This document shows positions 27,623 to 37,303 of a stretch of 64,000 nt of DNA, in pieces. Under the pieces are notes generated by a model. That model was not told the DNA's origin and ran no database searches. It saw only the letters and a list, made by a program, of their open reading frames with translations. Made by a program: the position numbers and the translations under genes. The stretch lies in assembly GCF_017349075.1 (NCBI RefSeq), contig NZ_JAFMOF010000001.1:186001-250000 (forward strand). The letters run 5' to 3'. The DNA comes from Streptomyces triculaminicus (GTDB taxonomy: Bacteria > Actinomycetota > Actinomycetes > Streptomycetales > Streptomycetaceae). Position 1 is the stretch's first letter; every line of letters starts with the position of its first letter.

Positions 27623-30193
27623 GTGCCCGGAACGAATCTGACCCGCGAAGAGGCACAGCAGCGGGCCCGCCTGCTGACCGTGGACGCCTACGAGATCGAC
27701 CTCGACCTCTCCGGCGCGCAGGAGGGCGGCACCTACCGGTCCGTCACCACCGTGCGCTTCGAGGCCGCCGAGGCGGGCGATTCCTTCATCGACCTGGTCG
27801 CGCCGGCCGTGCACGAGGTCGTGCTGAACGGCACCGCGCTGGACGCGGGCGAGGTCTTCCGGGACAGCCGCATCGCGCTGCCGGGCCTGGTGCCCGGGCG
27901 CAACGAACTGAAGGTCGTCGCGGACTGCGCGTACACCAACACCGGCGAGGGCCTGCACCGCTTCGTGGACCCGGTGGACCAGCAGGCCTACCTCTACACG
28001 CAGTTCGAGGTGCCGGACGCCCGCCGCGTCTTCGCCTCCTTCGAGCAGCCGGACCTGAAGGCGACGTTCCGGTTCACCGTGAAGGCCCCCGAGGGCTGGA
28101 CCGTGATCTCCAACTCGCCGACCCCGGAGCGCCCCGCGGACAACGTCTGGCGCTTCGAGCCGACCCCGCGCATCTCCACGTACATCACCGCGCTGATCGC
28201 CGGCCCGTACCACGCGGTGCACAGCACGTACGAGAAGGACGGGCAGACCGTCCCGCTGGGCATCTACTGCCGCCCGTCGCTGGCGGAGTTCCTGGACGCC
28301 GACGCCATCTTCGAGGTGACACGGCAGGGCTTCGACTGGTTCCAGGAGAAGTTCGACTACGCCTACCCCTTCGCCAAGTACGACCAGCTCTTCGTGCCGG
28401 AGTTCAACGCGGGCGCGATGGAGAACGCGGGCGCGGTCACCATCCGCGACCAGTACGTCTTCCGCTCGAAGGTGACGGACGCCGCGTACGAGGTGCGCGC
28501 CGAGACCATCCTCCACGAGCTGGCCCACATGTGGTTCGGCGACCTGGTCACCATGGAGTGGTGGAACGACCTGTGGCTGAACGAGTCGTTCGCCACGTAC
28601 ACCTCCATCGCCTGCCAGGCCTACGCCCCGGGCAGCAAGTGGCCCCACTCGTGGACGACGTTCGCCAACTCCATGAAGACCTGGGCGTACCGGCAGGACC
28701 AGCTGCCGTCCACCCACCCGATCATGGCGGACATCCGCGACCTGGACGACGTGCTCGTCAACTTCGACGGCATCACCTACGCCAAGGGCGCTTCCGTCCT
28801 CAAGCAGCTCGTCGCCTACGTCGGCATGGACGCGTTCTTCACCGGCGTCCAGGCGTACTTCAAGGAGCACGCCTACGGCAACACCCGCCTGTCCGACCTG
28901 CTGGGCGCGCTGGAGAAGACCTCCGGCCGCGACCTGAAGGCCTGGTCGAAGGCGTGGCTGGAGACCGCCGGCATCAACATCCTGCGCCCCGCCGTCACCA
29001 CCGACGACGCCGGCGTCATCACCTCCTTCGCCGTGCGCCAGGAGGCCCCCGCGCTGCCCGCCGGCGCCCAGGGCGAGCCCACGCTCCGCCCGCACCGCAT
29101 CGCGATCGGCCTGTACGACCTCGAGGGCGGCAAGCTGGTCCGCAAGGACCGGATCGAGCTGGACGTCGACGGCGAGCTGACCGAGGTCCCGCAGCTGGTC
29201 GGCACGGCCCGCCCGGCCGTGGTGCTGCTCAACGACGACGACCTGTCGTACGCCAAGGTGCGCCTGGACGCCGAGTCCCTGGCCACCGTCACCCAGCACC
29301 TGGGCGACTTCGCCGAGTCCCTCCCCCGCGCCCTGTCCTGGGCCTCCGCCTGGGACATGACCCGCGACGGCGAGCTGGCCACCCGCGACTACCTGGACCT
29401 GGTGCTGTCCGGCATCGCCAAGGAGTCCGACATCGGCGTGGTGCAGTCGCTGCACCGCCAGGTCAAGACCGCGCTCGAGCTGTACGCCGCGCCGACCTGG
29501 CGCGAGACGGGCCTGGCGCGGTGGACCGAGGCCACGCTCGAGCACCTGCGCGCGGCCGAGCCCGGCAGCGACCACCAGCTGGCGTGGGCCCGGGCCTTCG
29601 CCGCCACCGCCCGCACCGACGAGCAGCTGGGCCTGCTGTCCGGCCTGCTGGACGGCACCGAGACCGTCGAGGGCCTGGTCGTCGACACCGAGCTGCGCTG
29701 GGACCTGCTGGGCCGGCTCGCCGCGACGGGTCGCGCGGACGACGCGGCCATCGCCGCCGAGCTGGAGCGCGACAAGACCTCGGCGGGCGAGGAGCACGCC
29801 GCCTGGGCCCGGGCCGCGCGCCCGACGGCCGAGGCGAAGGAGCGCGCCTGGGCCTCGGTCGTGGAGTCGGACAAGCTGCCCAACGCCGTGCAGGAGTCGG
29901 TCATCGGCGGCTTCCAGCAGGCCGACCAGCGCGAGCTGCTCGCCTCCTACGCCGAGAAGTACTTCGCGGTGGTCAAGGACGTCTGGGACAACCGCAGCCA
30001 CGAGATCGCCCAGCAGATCGCGGTCGGCCTCTACCCCGCGCTGCAGGTCTCCCAGGCCACCCTGGACGCCACGGACGCCTGGCTGGCCTCGGCCGAGCCG
30101 AACGCGGCGCTGCGCCGCCTGGTCACCGAGTCCCGCGCGGGCGTCGAGCGGGCCCTGAAGGCCCAGGCCGCGGACGCCGCCGCGGCCGTCTGA
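27623..30193 (+). CDS. pepN: Aminopeptidase N (M1 metallopeptidase)
   Basis: An 856-aa cytoplasmic M1 aminopeptidase that removes N-terminal residues from peptides. The exopeptidase motif GAMEN is in FNAGAMENAGAVTIR, and the zinc site is HELAHMWFGDL with the third ligand in NESFATY. The C-terminal ERAP1-like helical domain covers about residues 520-840. The length agrees with Streptomyces PepN. Start GTG 27623 follows AAGGAG. It is transcribed alone and ends in a very strong shared terminator. Confidence 0.97.
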   Translation: MPGTNLTREEAQQRARLLTVDAYEIDLDLSGAQEGGTYRSVTTVRFEAAEAGDSFIDLVAPAVHEVVLNGTALDAGEVFRDSRIALPGLVPGRNELKVVADCAYTNTGEGLHRFVDPVDQQAYLYTQFEVPDARRVFASFEQPDLKATFRFTVKAPEGWTVISNSPTPERPADNVWRFEPTPRISTYITALIAGPYHAVHSTYEKDGQTVPLGIYCRPSLAEFLDADAIFEVTRQGFDWFQEKFDYAYPFAKYDQLFVPEFNAGAMENAGAVTIRDQYVFRSKVTDAAYEVRAETILHELAHMWFGDLVTMEWWNDLWLNESFATYTSIACQAYAPGSKWPHSWTTFANSMKTWAYRQDQLPSTHPIMADIRDLDDVLVNFDGITYAKGASVLKQLVAYVGMDAFFTGVQAYFKEHAYGNTRLSDLLGALEKTSGRDLKAWSKAWLETAGINILRPAVTTDDAGVITSFAVRQEAPALPAGAQGEPTLRPHRIAIGLYDLEGGKLVRKDRIELDVDGELTEVPQLVGTARPAVVLLNDDDLSYAKVRLDAESLATVTQHLGDFAESLPRALSWASAWDMTRDGELATRDYLDLVLSGIAKESDIGVVQSLHRQVKTALELYAAPTWRETGLARWTEATLEHLRAAEPGSDHQLAWARAFAATARTDEQLGLLSGLLDGTETVEGLVVDTELRWDLLGRLAATGRADDAAIAAELERDKTSAGEEHAAWARAARPTAEAKERAWASVVESDKLPNAVQESVIGGFQQADQRELLASYAEKYFAVVKDVWDNRSHEIAQQIAVGLYPALQVSQATLDATDAWLASAEPNAALRRLVTESRAGVERALKAQAADAAAAV

Positions 30194-30205
30194 GGTCACA
30201 CATGC

Positions 30206-30241
30206 GAGGGCGCCCCGGACCGTTCGGTCCGGGGCGCCCTC
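30206..30241. terminator. Bidirectional terminator, pepN / desaturase
   Basis: Perfect 16-bp arms (30206-30221, 30226-30241) with loop GTTC between two convergent stops. Confidence 0.88.
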
Positions 30242-30248
30242 GGCGTTG

Positions 30249-31223
30249 TCAGGCCTTCTCCGCCCGGGCCCGTCGCCGGGCCAGCAGCGCCTCGCGCTTC
30301 TCGTCGAACTTCGTCGCCTGGTCGTCGAGGCCGCCCATGAACAGCCCCAGCTCCTCCTGGGCGCGCAGGCCCTCCGGGCCGAGGCCCGTGATGTCCAGGA
30401 CCTTCAGGAAGCGCAGCACCGGCTGGAGCACGTCGTCGTGGTGGATGCGCAGGTTGTAGATGCCGCCGATGGCGATCTGGGCGGCGGCGCGCTCGAAGCC
30501 GGGGATGCCGTGGCCGGGCATCCGGAAGTTGGTCACCACGTCGCGCACCGCGCACATCGTCTGGTCGCCCGCCAGCTCGAAGGCCTTCCCGAGCAGGTTG
30601 CGGTAGAAGACCATGTGCAGGTTCTCGTCCGTGGCGATGCGGGCGAGCATGCGGTCGCAGACCGGGTCACCGGAGTGGTGGCCGGTGTTGCGGTGCGAGA
30701 TGCGGGTGGCCAGCTCCTGGAAGGCGACGTAGGCGACCGAGTGCAGCATGCTGTGCCGGTTGTCGGACTCGAACCCCTCCGACATGTGCTGCATGCGGAA
30801 CCGCTCCAGCGCGACCGGGTCCACGGCGCGCGAGGTGAGCAGGTAGTCCCGCATCACGATGCCGTGCCGGCCCTCCTCCGCCGTCCAGCGGTGCACCCAG
30901 GTGCCCCAGGCGCCGTCGCGGCCGAAGAGCGAGGCGATCTCGTGGTGGTAGCTGGGGAGGTTGTCCTCGGTCAGCAGGTTGACGATCAGGGCGGTGCGCC
31001 CGATCTCCGTCACCTTCGACTGCTCGGGGGCCCAGGCCTCGCCGCCCATGACGCCGTCGAAGTTACGGCCGTCGCTCCACGGCACGTACTCGTGCGGCAT
31101 CCATTCCTTCGCCACCTTCAGGTGCCGGTTGAGCTCGGTCTCGACGACCTCTTCGAGGGCGTACAGCAGCCGGCTGTCGCTCCATACGGCCGAGTCGCCG
31201 TGCAGGGAGGGGGCGATGGTCAC
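30249..31223 (-). CDS. Acyl-ACP desaturase (ferritin-like di-iron)
   Basis: A 324-aa fatty-acid desaturase family 2 enzyme that places a double bond in acyl-ACP using a di-iron centre. Ligand motifs are EEGRHG and DENLHM, the E/D-ExxH pair typical for the family; the first helix is LYALEEVVETELNRHLK. The protein is soluble, with no membrane segments, unlike the DesK/Des type. It is convergent to pepN. Upstream lie two closely spaced palindromic sites (31263-31291) likely bound by a repressor, so synthesis is probably controlled by lipid state. ATG 31223. Confidence 0.93.
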   Translation of the reverse strand: MTIAPSLHGDSAVWSDSRLLYALEEVVETELNRHLKVAKEWMPHEYVPWSDGRNFDGVMGGEAWAPEQSKVTEIGRTALIVNLLTEDNLPSYHHEIASLFGRDGAWGTWVHRWTAEEGRHGIVMRDYLLTSRAVDPVALERFRMQHMSEGFESDNRHSMLHSVAYVAFQELATRISHRNTGHHSGDPVCDRMLARIATDENLHMVFYRNLLGKAFELAGDQTMCAVRDVVTNFRMPGHGIPGFERAAAQIAIGGIYNLRIHHDDVLQPVLRFLKVLDITGLGPEGLRAQEELGLFMGGLDDQATKFDEKREALLARRRARAEKA

Positions 31224-31262
31224 GGACGGCTCCTGGGGGTGGGGCGGCTTACCAACAGTTAC

Positions 31263-31291
31263 TTACGGCCCCGTAGGTTACGTCAGCGTAA
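31263..31291 (-). promoter_or_regulatory. Twin operator upstream of acyl-ACP desaturase
   Basis: Two palindromes of the form TTACG-N4-CGTAR sit 15 bp centre to centre: TTACGGCCCCGTAG (31263-31276) and TTACGTCAGCGTAA (31278-31291). They are about 40-70 bp before the desaturase start. Likely TetR-type operators; protein not identified in the window. Confidence 0.55.
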
Positions 31292-31348
31292 GTTAAAGGC
31301 GACATAAAGATGATCGTTCCACCTCGCCCGGCCCCGGTGCGGGGCAGC

Positions 31349-31387
31349 AAAAAACCGGCCATGACTCCGGAGCGGAGTCATGGCCGG
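31349..31387 (-). terminator. Classical rho-independent terminator
   Basis: 15-bp perfect arms (31355-31369, 31373-31387) followed on the minus strand by six T residues (31349-31354). Serves the small membrane protein gene ending at 31420. Confidence 0.9.
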
Positions 31388-31419
31388 CGTGGTACGGCGT
31401 GGAGCGCTGGGCCTCGGCG

Positions 31420-31692
31420 CTAGGCGCGCGGGTGGTGCGTGCTGGCGACGTGCGTACGGGGGTTGTCCGAGCCCCGGGCCAGGACCATGGTCAGGCCCGC
31501 GATGACCAGGAAGAGGACGATCGGAAGGGCCACGTAGAGGCCGAGCGTGTCGATCACGCTCAGGCCCGGGCCCGGGTCGTCGCCGTCGTCGCGGGTGAGC
31601 GCGAACGCGGGGGACGACATCAGCAGCATCAGCATCGTGCCGGCGGAGATGGCACCGGCGCGCACGGCGTTCTTGTTGACCTTATTGCTCAC
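31420..31692 (-). CDS. Small membrane/secreted protein, hypothetical
   Basis: A 90-aa protein with an N-terminal hydrophobic signal-like segment (AISAGTMLMLLMSSPAFA, about residues 14-31, possible cleavage after AFA) and a second transmembrane helix (LYVALPIVLFLVIAGLTMVLA, about residues 52-72). A short His-rich cytosolic tail follows. The start is GTG 31692. Such small proteins are frequent in Streptomyces with no known role. The gene is 47 bp downstream of malQ, so cotranscription with malQ is possible, and it ends in a clear terminator. Confidence 0.75.
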   Translation of the reverse strand: MSNKVNKNAVRAGAISAGTMLMLLMSSPAFALTRDDGDDPGPGLSVIDTLGLYVALPIVLFLVIAGLTMVLARGSDNPRTHVASTHHPRA

Positions 31693-31739
31693 GGCCTCAA
31701 CGTATCGGACAGCCGCCGACCGCGCGCGCCCGGGGTGGC

Positions 31740-33824
31740 CTATCGGCGTCCGCCGGCTCCGCCCCCCTGTTCGCCCCCCTGTTCACGGAGGTCCTCCATC
31801 AGCGCGTGCAGCCGGGGCGAGGCCGTCAGCTCCTCCAGGGACAGCGGACGCCCGGCGGCGTCGGCGACCGGCAGCCGCCAGTTCGGGTACTGATCCCAGG
31901 TGCCCGGCAGGTTCTGCGGGCGGCGGTCCCCCACTGCGTCCGGCAGCCACACGCCGACCAGGCGGGCAGGGGTGCGCAGCAGGAAGCGGTGGACCGCCCT
32001 GACGGCCGCCTCCTCGTCGCCCGGCCCCTCCGGCAGCAGCCCCAGCCGGCCGAACAGCGCCAGCCACTCCGCCACCCCCGCGGCGTCCTCGCGCTGCTCG
32101 ACGGCCAGCGGCCGGTCCAGCAGCCCCAGGCGGTGCCGCAGCTCCACATGGTCGCCGGTGAGCCGGGCCGCGGTGCTCGGCAGGTCGTGCGTGGTGGCGG
32201 TGGCCACGCAGCCGGCCCGCCAGCGCTCCGGCTCCAGCGGCTCGGGCCGCGCGGCGCCGCCGGCGTAGTCGCGCTCGAACCACAGCACCGACGTGCCCAG
32301 CACCCCCCGCTCGGCGAGCGTCTCGCGCACCCCGGGCTCGACCGTGCCCAGGTCCTCGCCTATGACGGCCGCGCCCGCCCGGTGCGCCTCCAGCGCCAGG
32401 ACGCCGAGCATGGCCTCGGCGTCGTAGCGGACGTACGCCCCGCGCCGGGGCTCGTAGCCCTGGGGCACCCACCACAGCCGGAACAGCCCCATCACGTGGT
32501 CGATGCGCAGGGCGCCCGCGTGCCGCAGCAGCCCGCGCAGCAGCTCGCGGTAGGGGGCGTAGCCGGTGGCGGCCAGGGCGTCGGGGCGCCAGGGCGGCAG
32601 GCCCCAGTCCTGGCCCCGGGAGTTGAAGGCGTCGGGGGGCGCGCCGATGGACATCCCGGCGGCGAAGGCGTCCTGCTGCGCCCAGGCGTCGGCGCCCGAG
32701 GGGTGGACGCCGACGGCCAGGTCGTGGACGAGCCCGACGCGCATCCCGGCGGCGCGGGCCGTCCGCTGGGCGGCGGCCAGCTGCTCGTCGGTGAGCCAGG
32801 CCAGCCAGCAGTGGAAGTCGACGCGGTCCAGCAGCTCGCCGCGGGCGCGGGCGGTGCGGGCCGAGCGGGGGTCGCGCAGGCCGGCGGGCCAGGTGTGCCA
32901 GTCGGGGCCGTGCACCTCGGCCAGCGCGCACCAGGTGGAGTGGTCGTCGAGGGCCTGGCCCTGCTCGGCGAGGAAGTCGCAGTACGCGGCGCGGCGGCCG
33001 GGGCCCTGCGGCACGGCCCGCAGCAGCTCCAGGGCCCGGCGCTTGAGCTCCCACACGGCGTCCCGGTCGATCAGCGCGCCGTGCCGCAGCACGCCGTCGC
33101 GCAGCCCGGCGGCGCGGGCCAGGAGGGCGTCGGCCTCCTCGCGGGCGGCTCCGGTGAGGTAGCCGAACTCGGGGACCGCCTCCACCCGCAGGTGGACCGG
33201 GTCGGGGAAGCGGCGGGAGGAGGGCCGGTAGGGCGAGGGGTCGGTGGGCGGTCCGGGGACGGCCGCGTGCAGGGGGTTGACCTGGACGAAGTCGGAGCCG
33301 AAGGAGCGGCCCGCCCAGGCGGCGAGCTCGGCCAGGTCGCCGAGGTCGCCCATGCCCCAGGAGCGGGCGGACAGCAGGGAGTAGAGCTGGACGAGGAAGC
33401 CGTGGCCGCGTCCGTCGGGGACGGGCAGCCGGCCGGGGGCGACGATCAGGGGGGCGCGCGCGGCGCGGCCGTCGGGCGCCTGGGCGCGCAGGAGGTGGCC
33501 GCCGAGCGGCAGGGGCGCCGCCCCGTCCCACTCCAGGCTGTCGCCGTCCTCGGTGTCGACGCGCAGCAGCGTTCCCCCGGGGAGCTCCGGCAGATTCCGC
33601 TTGTGGCCCTGGCGGAGGACGACGGCCGGGGGCAGCAGGCGCCCGCGCGCGGCGGCCCCGTGGGCCTCGAGAGCGTCGTGGACGGCCCTGGGGGTGGAGG
33701 CGTCGACGCCCAGGGCGGCGAGGACCGCGACGACGGTGTCCTCGGCGACCCGGGCGCTGTGGCCGGGGGCGGGCTCGTAGGTGGTGGCGACACCGTGCAG
33801 TTCGGCAAGGCGCGCTCTGCCCAT
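31740..33824 (-). CDS. malQ: 4-alpha-glucanotransferase (amylomaltase, GH77)
   Basis: A 694-aa amylomaltase that transfers alpha-1,4-glucan segments between maltooligosaccharides. GH77 signatures are visible: SPYRPSSRRF, FLVQLYSLLSARSWGMGDLGD, DLAVGVHPSGAD (nucleophile region), RIDHVMGLFRLWW, EDLGTVEPGV (acid/base region) and TTHDLPSTAARLTGD. The N-terminal extension of about 140 residues is typical for actinobacterial MalQ. A small membrane protein gene follows. Divergent to the GH84-like gene with a 246-bp shared upstream region. Start ATG 33824. Confidence 0.95.
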   Translation of the reverse strand: MGRARLAELHGVATTYEPAPGHSARVAEDTVVAVLAALGVDASTPRAVHDALEAHGAAARGRLLPPAVVLRQGHKRNLPELPGGTLLRVDTEDGDSLEWDGAAPLPLGGHLLRAQAPDGRAARAPLIVAPGRLPVPDGRGHGFLVQLYSLLSARSWGMGDLGDLAELAAWAGRSFGSDFVQVNPLHAAVPGPPTDPSPYRPSSRRFPDPVHLRVEAVPEFGYLTGAAREEADALLARAAGLRDGVLRHGALIDRDAVWELKRRALELLRAVPQGPGRRAAYCDFLAEQGQALDDHSTWCALAEVHGPDWHTWPAGLRDPRSARTARARGELLDRVDFHCWLAWLTDEQLAAAQRTARAAGMRVGLVHDLAVGVHPSGADAWAQQDAFAAGMSIGAPPDAFNSRGQDWGLPPWRPDALAATGYAPYRELLRGLLRHAGALRIDHVMGLFRLWWVPQGYEPRRGAYVRYDAEAMLGVLALEAHRAGAAVIGEDLGTVEPGVRETLAERGVLGTSVLWFERDYAGGAARPEPLEPERWRAGCVATATTHDLPSTAARLTGDHVELRHRLGLLDRPLAVEQREDAAGVAEWLALFGRLGLLPEGPGDEEAAVRAVHRFLLRTPARLVGVWLPDAVGDRRPQNLPGTWDQYPNWRLPVADAAGRPLSLEELTASPRLHALMEDLREQGGEQGGGAGGRR

Positions 33825-34070
33825 CGATACCTCCGTGGTCGCCCGGGCCGGTCGCCTGATGCCCTACCCATCCGCCGCGGCCGTCGACACCTTCCGTTCC
33901 CCGATGTCGCTTTGACGCCCCTTCGGGAGACTTCGCTTTCGGTTCCGCTTCGGCTTCCTTCCGTGACCCGTGGGGCATTACCGGCAGTTCGGGCAGCTGC
34001 GTTGACACGCCCAGCACCTGGTGATGGGCTCATCGCTCACGGGCGTGACACCAGGGGCAAGGAGAAGGCC

Positions 34071-37000
34071 GTGCGGTTCCCGGGCGACGACCCCTCGTAC
34101 GCACACGACGCGTGCGGGCACGAGCCGTACGGACACGCGTCCTACGGACACGACGGCGGCGACCGGCGGCCCGGCCGCACCCTCGGCACGGGCCGGCTGG
34201 GCCGGGTCCTCCCCTCCGCCTCCGGCCGCCCCCGGCGGGCCGGAGTCACCGTCCTGGCGGCCGCCCTCCTCGGCGGGCTGCTCGGCAACGCCGGCGACGC
34301 CCTGGCCGACCCCGGGCCCTCGCCGGCCGCCGGCGCCCCGGGCGCGGACGCCCCCGACCGGGAGAGCACGGGCGGCCTCCCGCCCGTCTGGCCGCGCCCC
34401 CAGGCGGCACGCGCCCAGGGCTCGTACGTCCGGGTGGGTGCCGAGGTCACCCTGATGGCCGAGCAGGGCACCGACCCCTACGCCATCGAGGCGCTGCGCG
34501 AGGTCCTGCGCACCGCGGGCGCCCGCACGGTCGTCGATGCCCAGCCCGGCGGCACCCCGCCGCCGGCCGGGCTCATCGTCTACGCGGGCGGGCAGGCGGC
34601 CGAGGACGCCCTGCGGTCGCTGGGCGCGGGCCCCATCGCCGACCTGCCCCGCGGCGGCTACCGCCTGGCGACGGGCACCGCCGGCGGCCGGCCGGCGGTG
34701 GCGCTGGCGGGCATGGGCACCGACGGGCTCTTCCACGCCGCGCAGACGCTGCGCCAGCTGGTGGTGGAGCGGGACGGCGGGCACGGCTTCGCGGGCGCGG
34801 TGATCCGGGACTGGCCCGTCACGGCGGTGCGCGGCGTCACCGAGGGCTTCTACGGCAGGCCCTGGTCCCAGCCGCAGCGGCTGGCCCAGCTGGACTTCAT
34901 GGGCCGCAACAAGCTCAACCGCTACCTCTACGCGCCCGGCGACGACCCCTACCGCCAGGCCCGCTGGCGCGACCCCTACCCCGCCACGCAGCGCGCGGAG
35001 TTCCGGGTGCTGGCCGAGCGGGCCCGTCGCAACCATGTGACGCTGGGCTGGGCGGTCTCCCCGGGGCAGGCCATGTGCTTCTCCTCGGCCGGGGACATGC
35101 GGGCGCTCAAGCGCAAGGTCGACGCCATGTGGGCGCTGGGGGTGCGCGCCTTCCAGCTGCAGTTCGAGGACGTCAGCTACAGCGAGTGGCACTGCGACGC
35201 GGACGCCGACGCGTTCGGATCGGGCCCCAAGGCGGCGGCCAAGGCACAGGCGAAGGTGGCGGGCGAGCTGGCCCGGCACCTGGCCGCCAAGGGCGACGCG
35301 GCAGCCCCCCTGTCGCTGCTGCCCACCGAGTACTACCAGGACGGCCGCACCGCCTTCCGCAGGGCGCTGGCCGACGCGCTGGACCCACGGGTGGAGGTGG
35401 CGTGGACGGGCGTGGGGGTGGTGCCCAAGACCATCACCGGCGGCGAACTGGCCGACGCCCGCGCGGCCTTCGGCCACCCGCTGGTGACCATGGACAACTA
35501 CCCGGTCAACGACTTCGCGCAGGACCGTATCTTCCTCGGCCCCTACACCGGCCGCGAGCCGGCCGTGGCCACCGGCTCGGCCGCGCTGCTCGCCAACGCC
35601 TCGGCCCAGCCGACCGCGTCCCGCATCCCGCTGTTCACCACCGCCGACTACGCCTGGAACCCGCGCGGCTACCGGCCCGAGGAGTCCTGGCGGGCCGCCG
35701 TCGACGACCTCGCGGGCGGTGACGGCCAGGCCCGCGAGGCGCTGCGGGCGCTCGCCGGCAACGACGCCTCCTCCGTGCTGGGCGGCGAGGAGTCGGCGTA
35801 CCTGCGGCCGCTGCTGGACGACTTCTGGGCGGCGCTGGCCGGCTCCGACGCCGGCAGGCTGGAGGGGGCCGCGGAGAAGCTGCGGGCCGCCTTCCGCACC
35901 ATGGCCTCGGCGCGCGAGAAGCTCTCCCCCGCCCTCGGCGCGGAGGTGCGGCCGTGGCTGGAGCAGCTGGCCCGGCACGGCGAGGCGGGCGTGCGGGCCG
36001 TGGACATGCTCACCGCCCAGGCGCGCGGCGACGGCGCCGGGGCCTGGCGGGCCCAGCTGGACGTCCAGCGGCTGCGCGGGCGGATCGGCCAGGACCGGGT
36101 GACCGTGGGCACGGGCGTGCTGACGCCCTTCCTGGACCAGGCCCTGGTCCGGGCCAACGGCTGGACCGGGGTGGACCGGCCGCTGCGCACGGCGGGCCGG
36201 GCCACCGACGGCGACCCGGCCACCGCCCTCCGCCCGAAGCCCGGCGAACCGCTGTCCGTACGGCTGCCCGAGCCGCACCCGCTGACCGTCGTCACCCTGC
36301 TCACCGACCCCGGGCAGGGGCGGCAGCCGGCGGGCACCGTCGAGGCGCACGACCCGGTCAAGGGCTGGCAGCCGCTGGGGCCCGTGGAGGCCGGCGGCTG
36401 GACGCAGGTGCCCGGCAAGGGGCTGCGGGCGGACGCGCTGCGGGTGGTGTGGAGCGGGGACGCGGCGGCGGCCCCGCCGGCCGTGCACGAGCTCACCCCC
36501 TGGTACGCCGACACCCGCACGGCCGTCTTCGAGGTCGGGCAGGGCGAGGTGGACGCGGAGACCGGCGGCAGGCCGGCCGTCATCGAGGCCCGGATGATCA
36601 ACCAGCGCCCGGAGGCGGTGCACGAGAAGCTCACCGTCAAGGTGCCCGACGGGGTGACGGTCAAGGCCCCGGCCGAGCTGTCCGCGGTGCGCGGGGGCGT
36701 CACCACGGCCCGGATCGAGCTGACCGTGCCGGCCGGGAGCCCGGGCCGGGCGTTCGCGGTGCCCGTCAGCCTCGCCGGACAGGAGCGGACCGTAACCGTC
36801 CGGGCGTTTCCGCCGACCGGTGGACCCGACCTGGCGCCGGGCGGCCGGGCGACCTCCTCCGGCGACGAGACCTCCCGCTTCCCGGCCTCCGCGGCGCTCG
36901 ACGGCGACCCGCGCACCCGCTGGTCCTCACCCGCCCGGGACGACGCCTGGTGGCAGCTGGAGCTGGCCCGCCCGGTCCGGCTGGGCCGGCTCGTCCTGCA

Positions 37001-37241
37001 CTGGCAGGAGGCCCACCCCGCCCGCTACCGCGTCCAGGTCTCCCCGGACGGCCGCACCTGGCGCGACGCGGCCGCCGTCGCCGACGGCAAGGGCGGCGTG
37101 GAGGCCGTGCGCATGGACGCGCCGGACGCGCGCTTCGTGCGCGTCCAGGGCGAGAAACGGGCCACGCGCTTCGGTTACTCGCTGTGGCAGGTGGAGGCGT
37201 ACGCCGTGCGCGAGCCCGGAAAGGGCGAGCAGACGCGCTGA
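34071..37241 (+). CDS. Secreted GH84-like beta-N-acetylglucosaminidase with CBM32-type domain
   Basis: A 1056-aa exported protein. An N-terminal His/Tyr/Gly-rich cytosolic region (residues 1-55) precedes a hydrophobic export segment ([22 protein letters not shown]). Then come a GH20b-like N-domain, the GH84 barrel starting at AVRGVTEGFYGRPWS, and at the C-terminus an F5/8-type C (CBM32-like) domain (PASAALDGDPRTRWSS, WQLELARPVRLGRLVLHW). At the site of the usual paired catalytic Asp-Asp the sequence is F365-E366-D367-V (LQFEDVSYSEWHC), so one acidic residue is changed. Start GTG 34071 follows AAGGAGAA. Likely acts on GlcNAc-containing polymers outside the cell. Confidence 0.86.
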   Translation: MRFPGDDPSYAHDACGHEPYGHASYGHDGGDRRPGRTLGTGRLGRVLPSASGRPRRAGVTVLAAALLGGLLGNAGDALADPGPSPAAGAPGADAPDRESTGGLPPVWPRPQAARAQGSYVRVGAEVTLMAEQGTDPYAIEALREVLRTAGARTVVDAQPGGTPPPAGLIVYAGGQAAEDALRSLGAGPIADLPRGGYRLATGTAGGRPAVALAGMGTDGLFHAAQTLRQLVVERDGGHGFAGAVIRDWPVTAVRGVTEGFYGRPWSQPQRLAQLDFMGRNKLNRYLYAPGDDPYRQARWRDPYPATQRAEFRVLAERARRNHVTLGWAVSPGQAMCFSSAGDMRALKRKVDAMWALGVRAFQLQFEDVSYSEWHCDADADAFGSGPKAAAKAQAKVAGELARHLAAKGDAAAPLSLLPTEYYQDGRTAFRRALADALDPRVEVAWTGVGVVPKTITGGELADARAAFGHPLVTMDNYPVNDFAQDRIFLGPYTGREPAVATGSAALLANASAQPTASRIPLFTTADYAWNPRGYRPEESWRAAVDDLAGGDGQAREALRALAGNDASSVLGGEESAYLRPLLDDFWAALAGSDAGRLEGAAEKLRAAFRTMASAREKLSPALGAEVRPWLEQLARHGEAGVRAVDMLTAQARGDGAGAWRAQLDVQRLRGRIGQDRVTVGTGVLTPFLDQALVRANGWTGVDRPLRTAGRATDGDPATALRPKPGEPLSVRLPEPHPLTVVTLLTDPGQGRQPAGTVEAHDPVKGWQPLGPVEAGGWTQVPGKGLRADALRVVWSGDAAAAPPAVHELTPWYADTRTAVFEVGQGEVDAETGGRPAVIEARMINQRPEAVHEKLTVKVPDGVTVKAPAELSAVRGGVTTARIELTVPAGSPGRAFAVPVSLAGQERTVTVRAFPPTGGPDLAPGGRATSSGDETSRFPASAALDGDPRTRWSSPARDDAWWQLELARPVRLGRLVLHWQEAHPARYRVQVSPDGRTWRDAAAVADGKGGVEAVRMDAPDARFVRVQGEKRATRFGYSLWQVEAYAVREPGKGEQTR

Positions 37242-37242
37242 G

Positions 37243-37299
37243 ACCGGGTCATCGCCGCGTCCGGGACACCACGCGCCCCGCAGACGACGATGGCCCGGT
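37243..37299. terminator. Possible terminator, GH84-like / HNH
   Basis: 12-bp arms (37243-37254, 37288-37299, one G-T pair) with a long 33-nt loop between convergent stops. Weaker than other hairpins here. Confidence 0.45.
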
Positions 37300-37303
37300 G
37301 ATC

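Noticed and set aside
31806..34070. Plus-strand extension of the GH84-like reading frame upstream over malQ
   Set aside because: This part is antisense to malQ. The GH84-like protein starts at GTG 34071 with a good ribosome-binding site and an export segment soon after.
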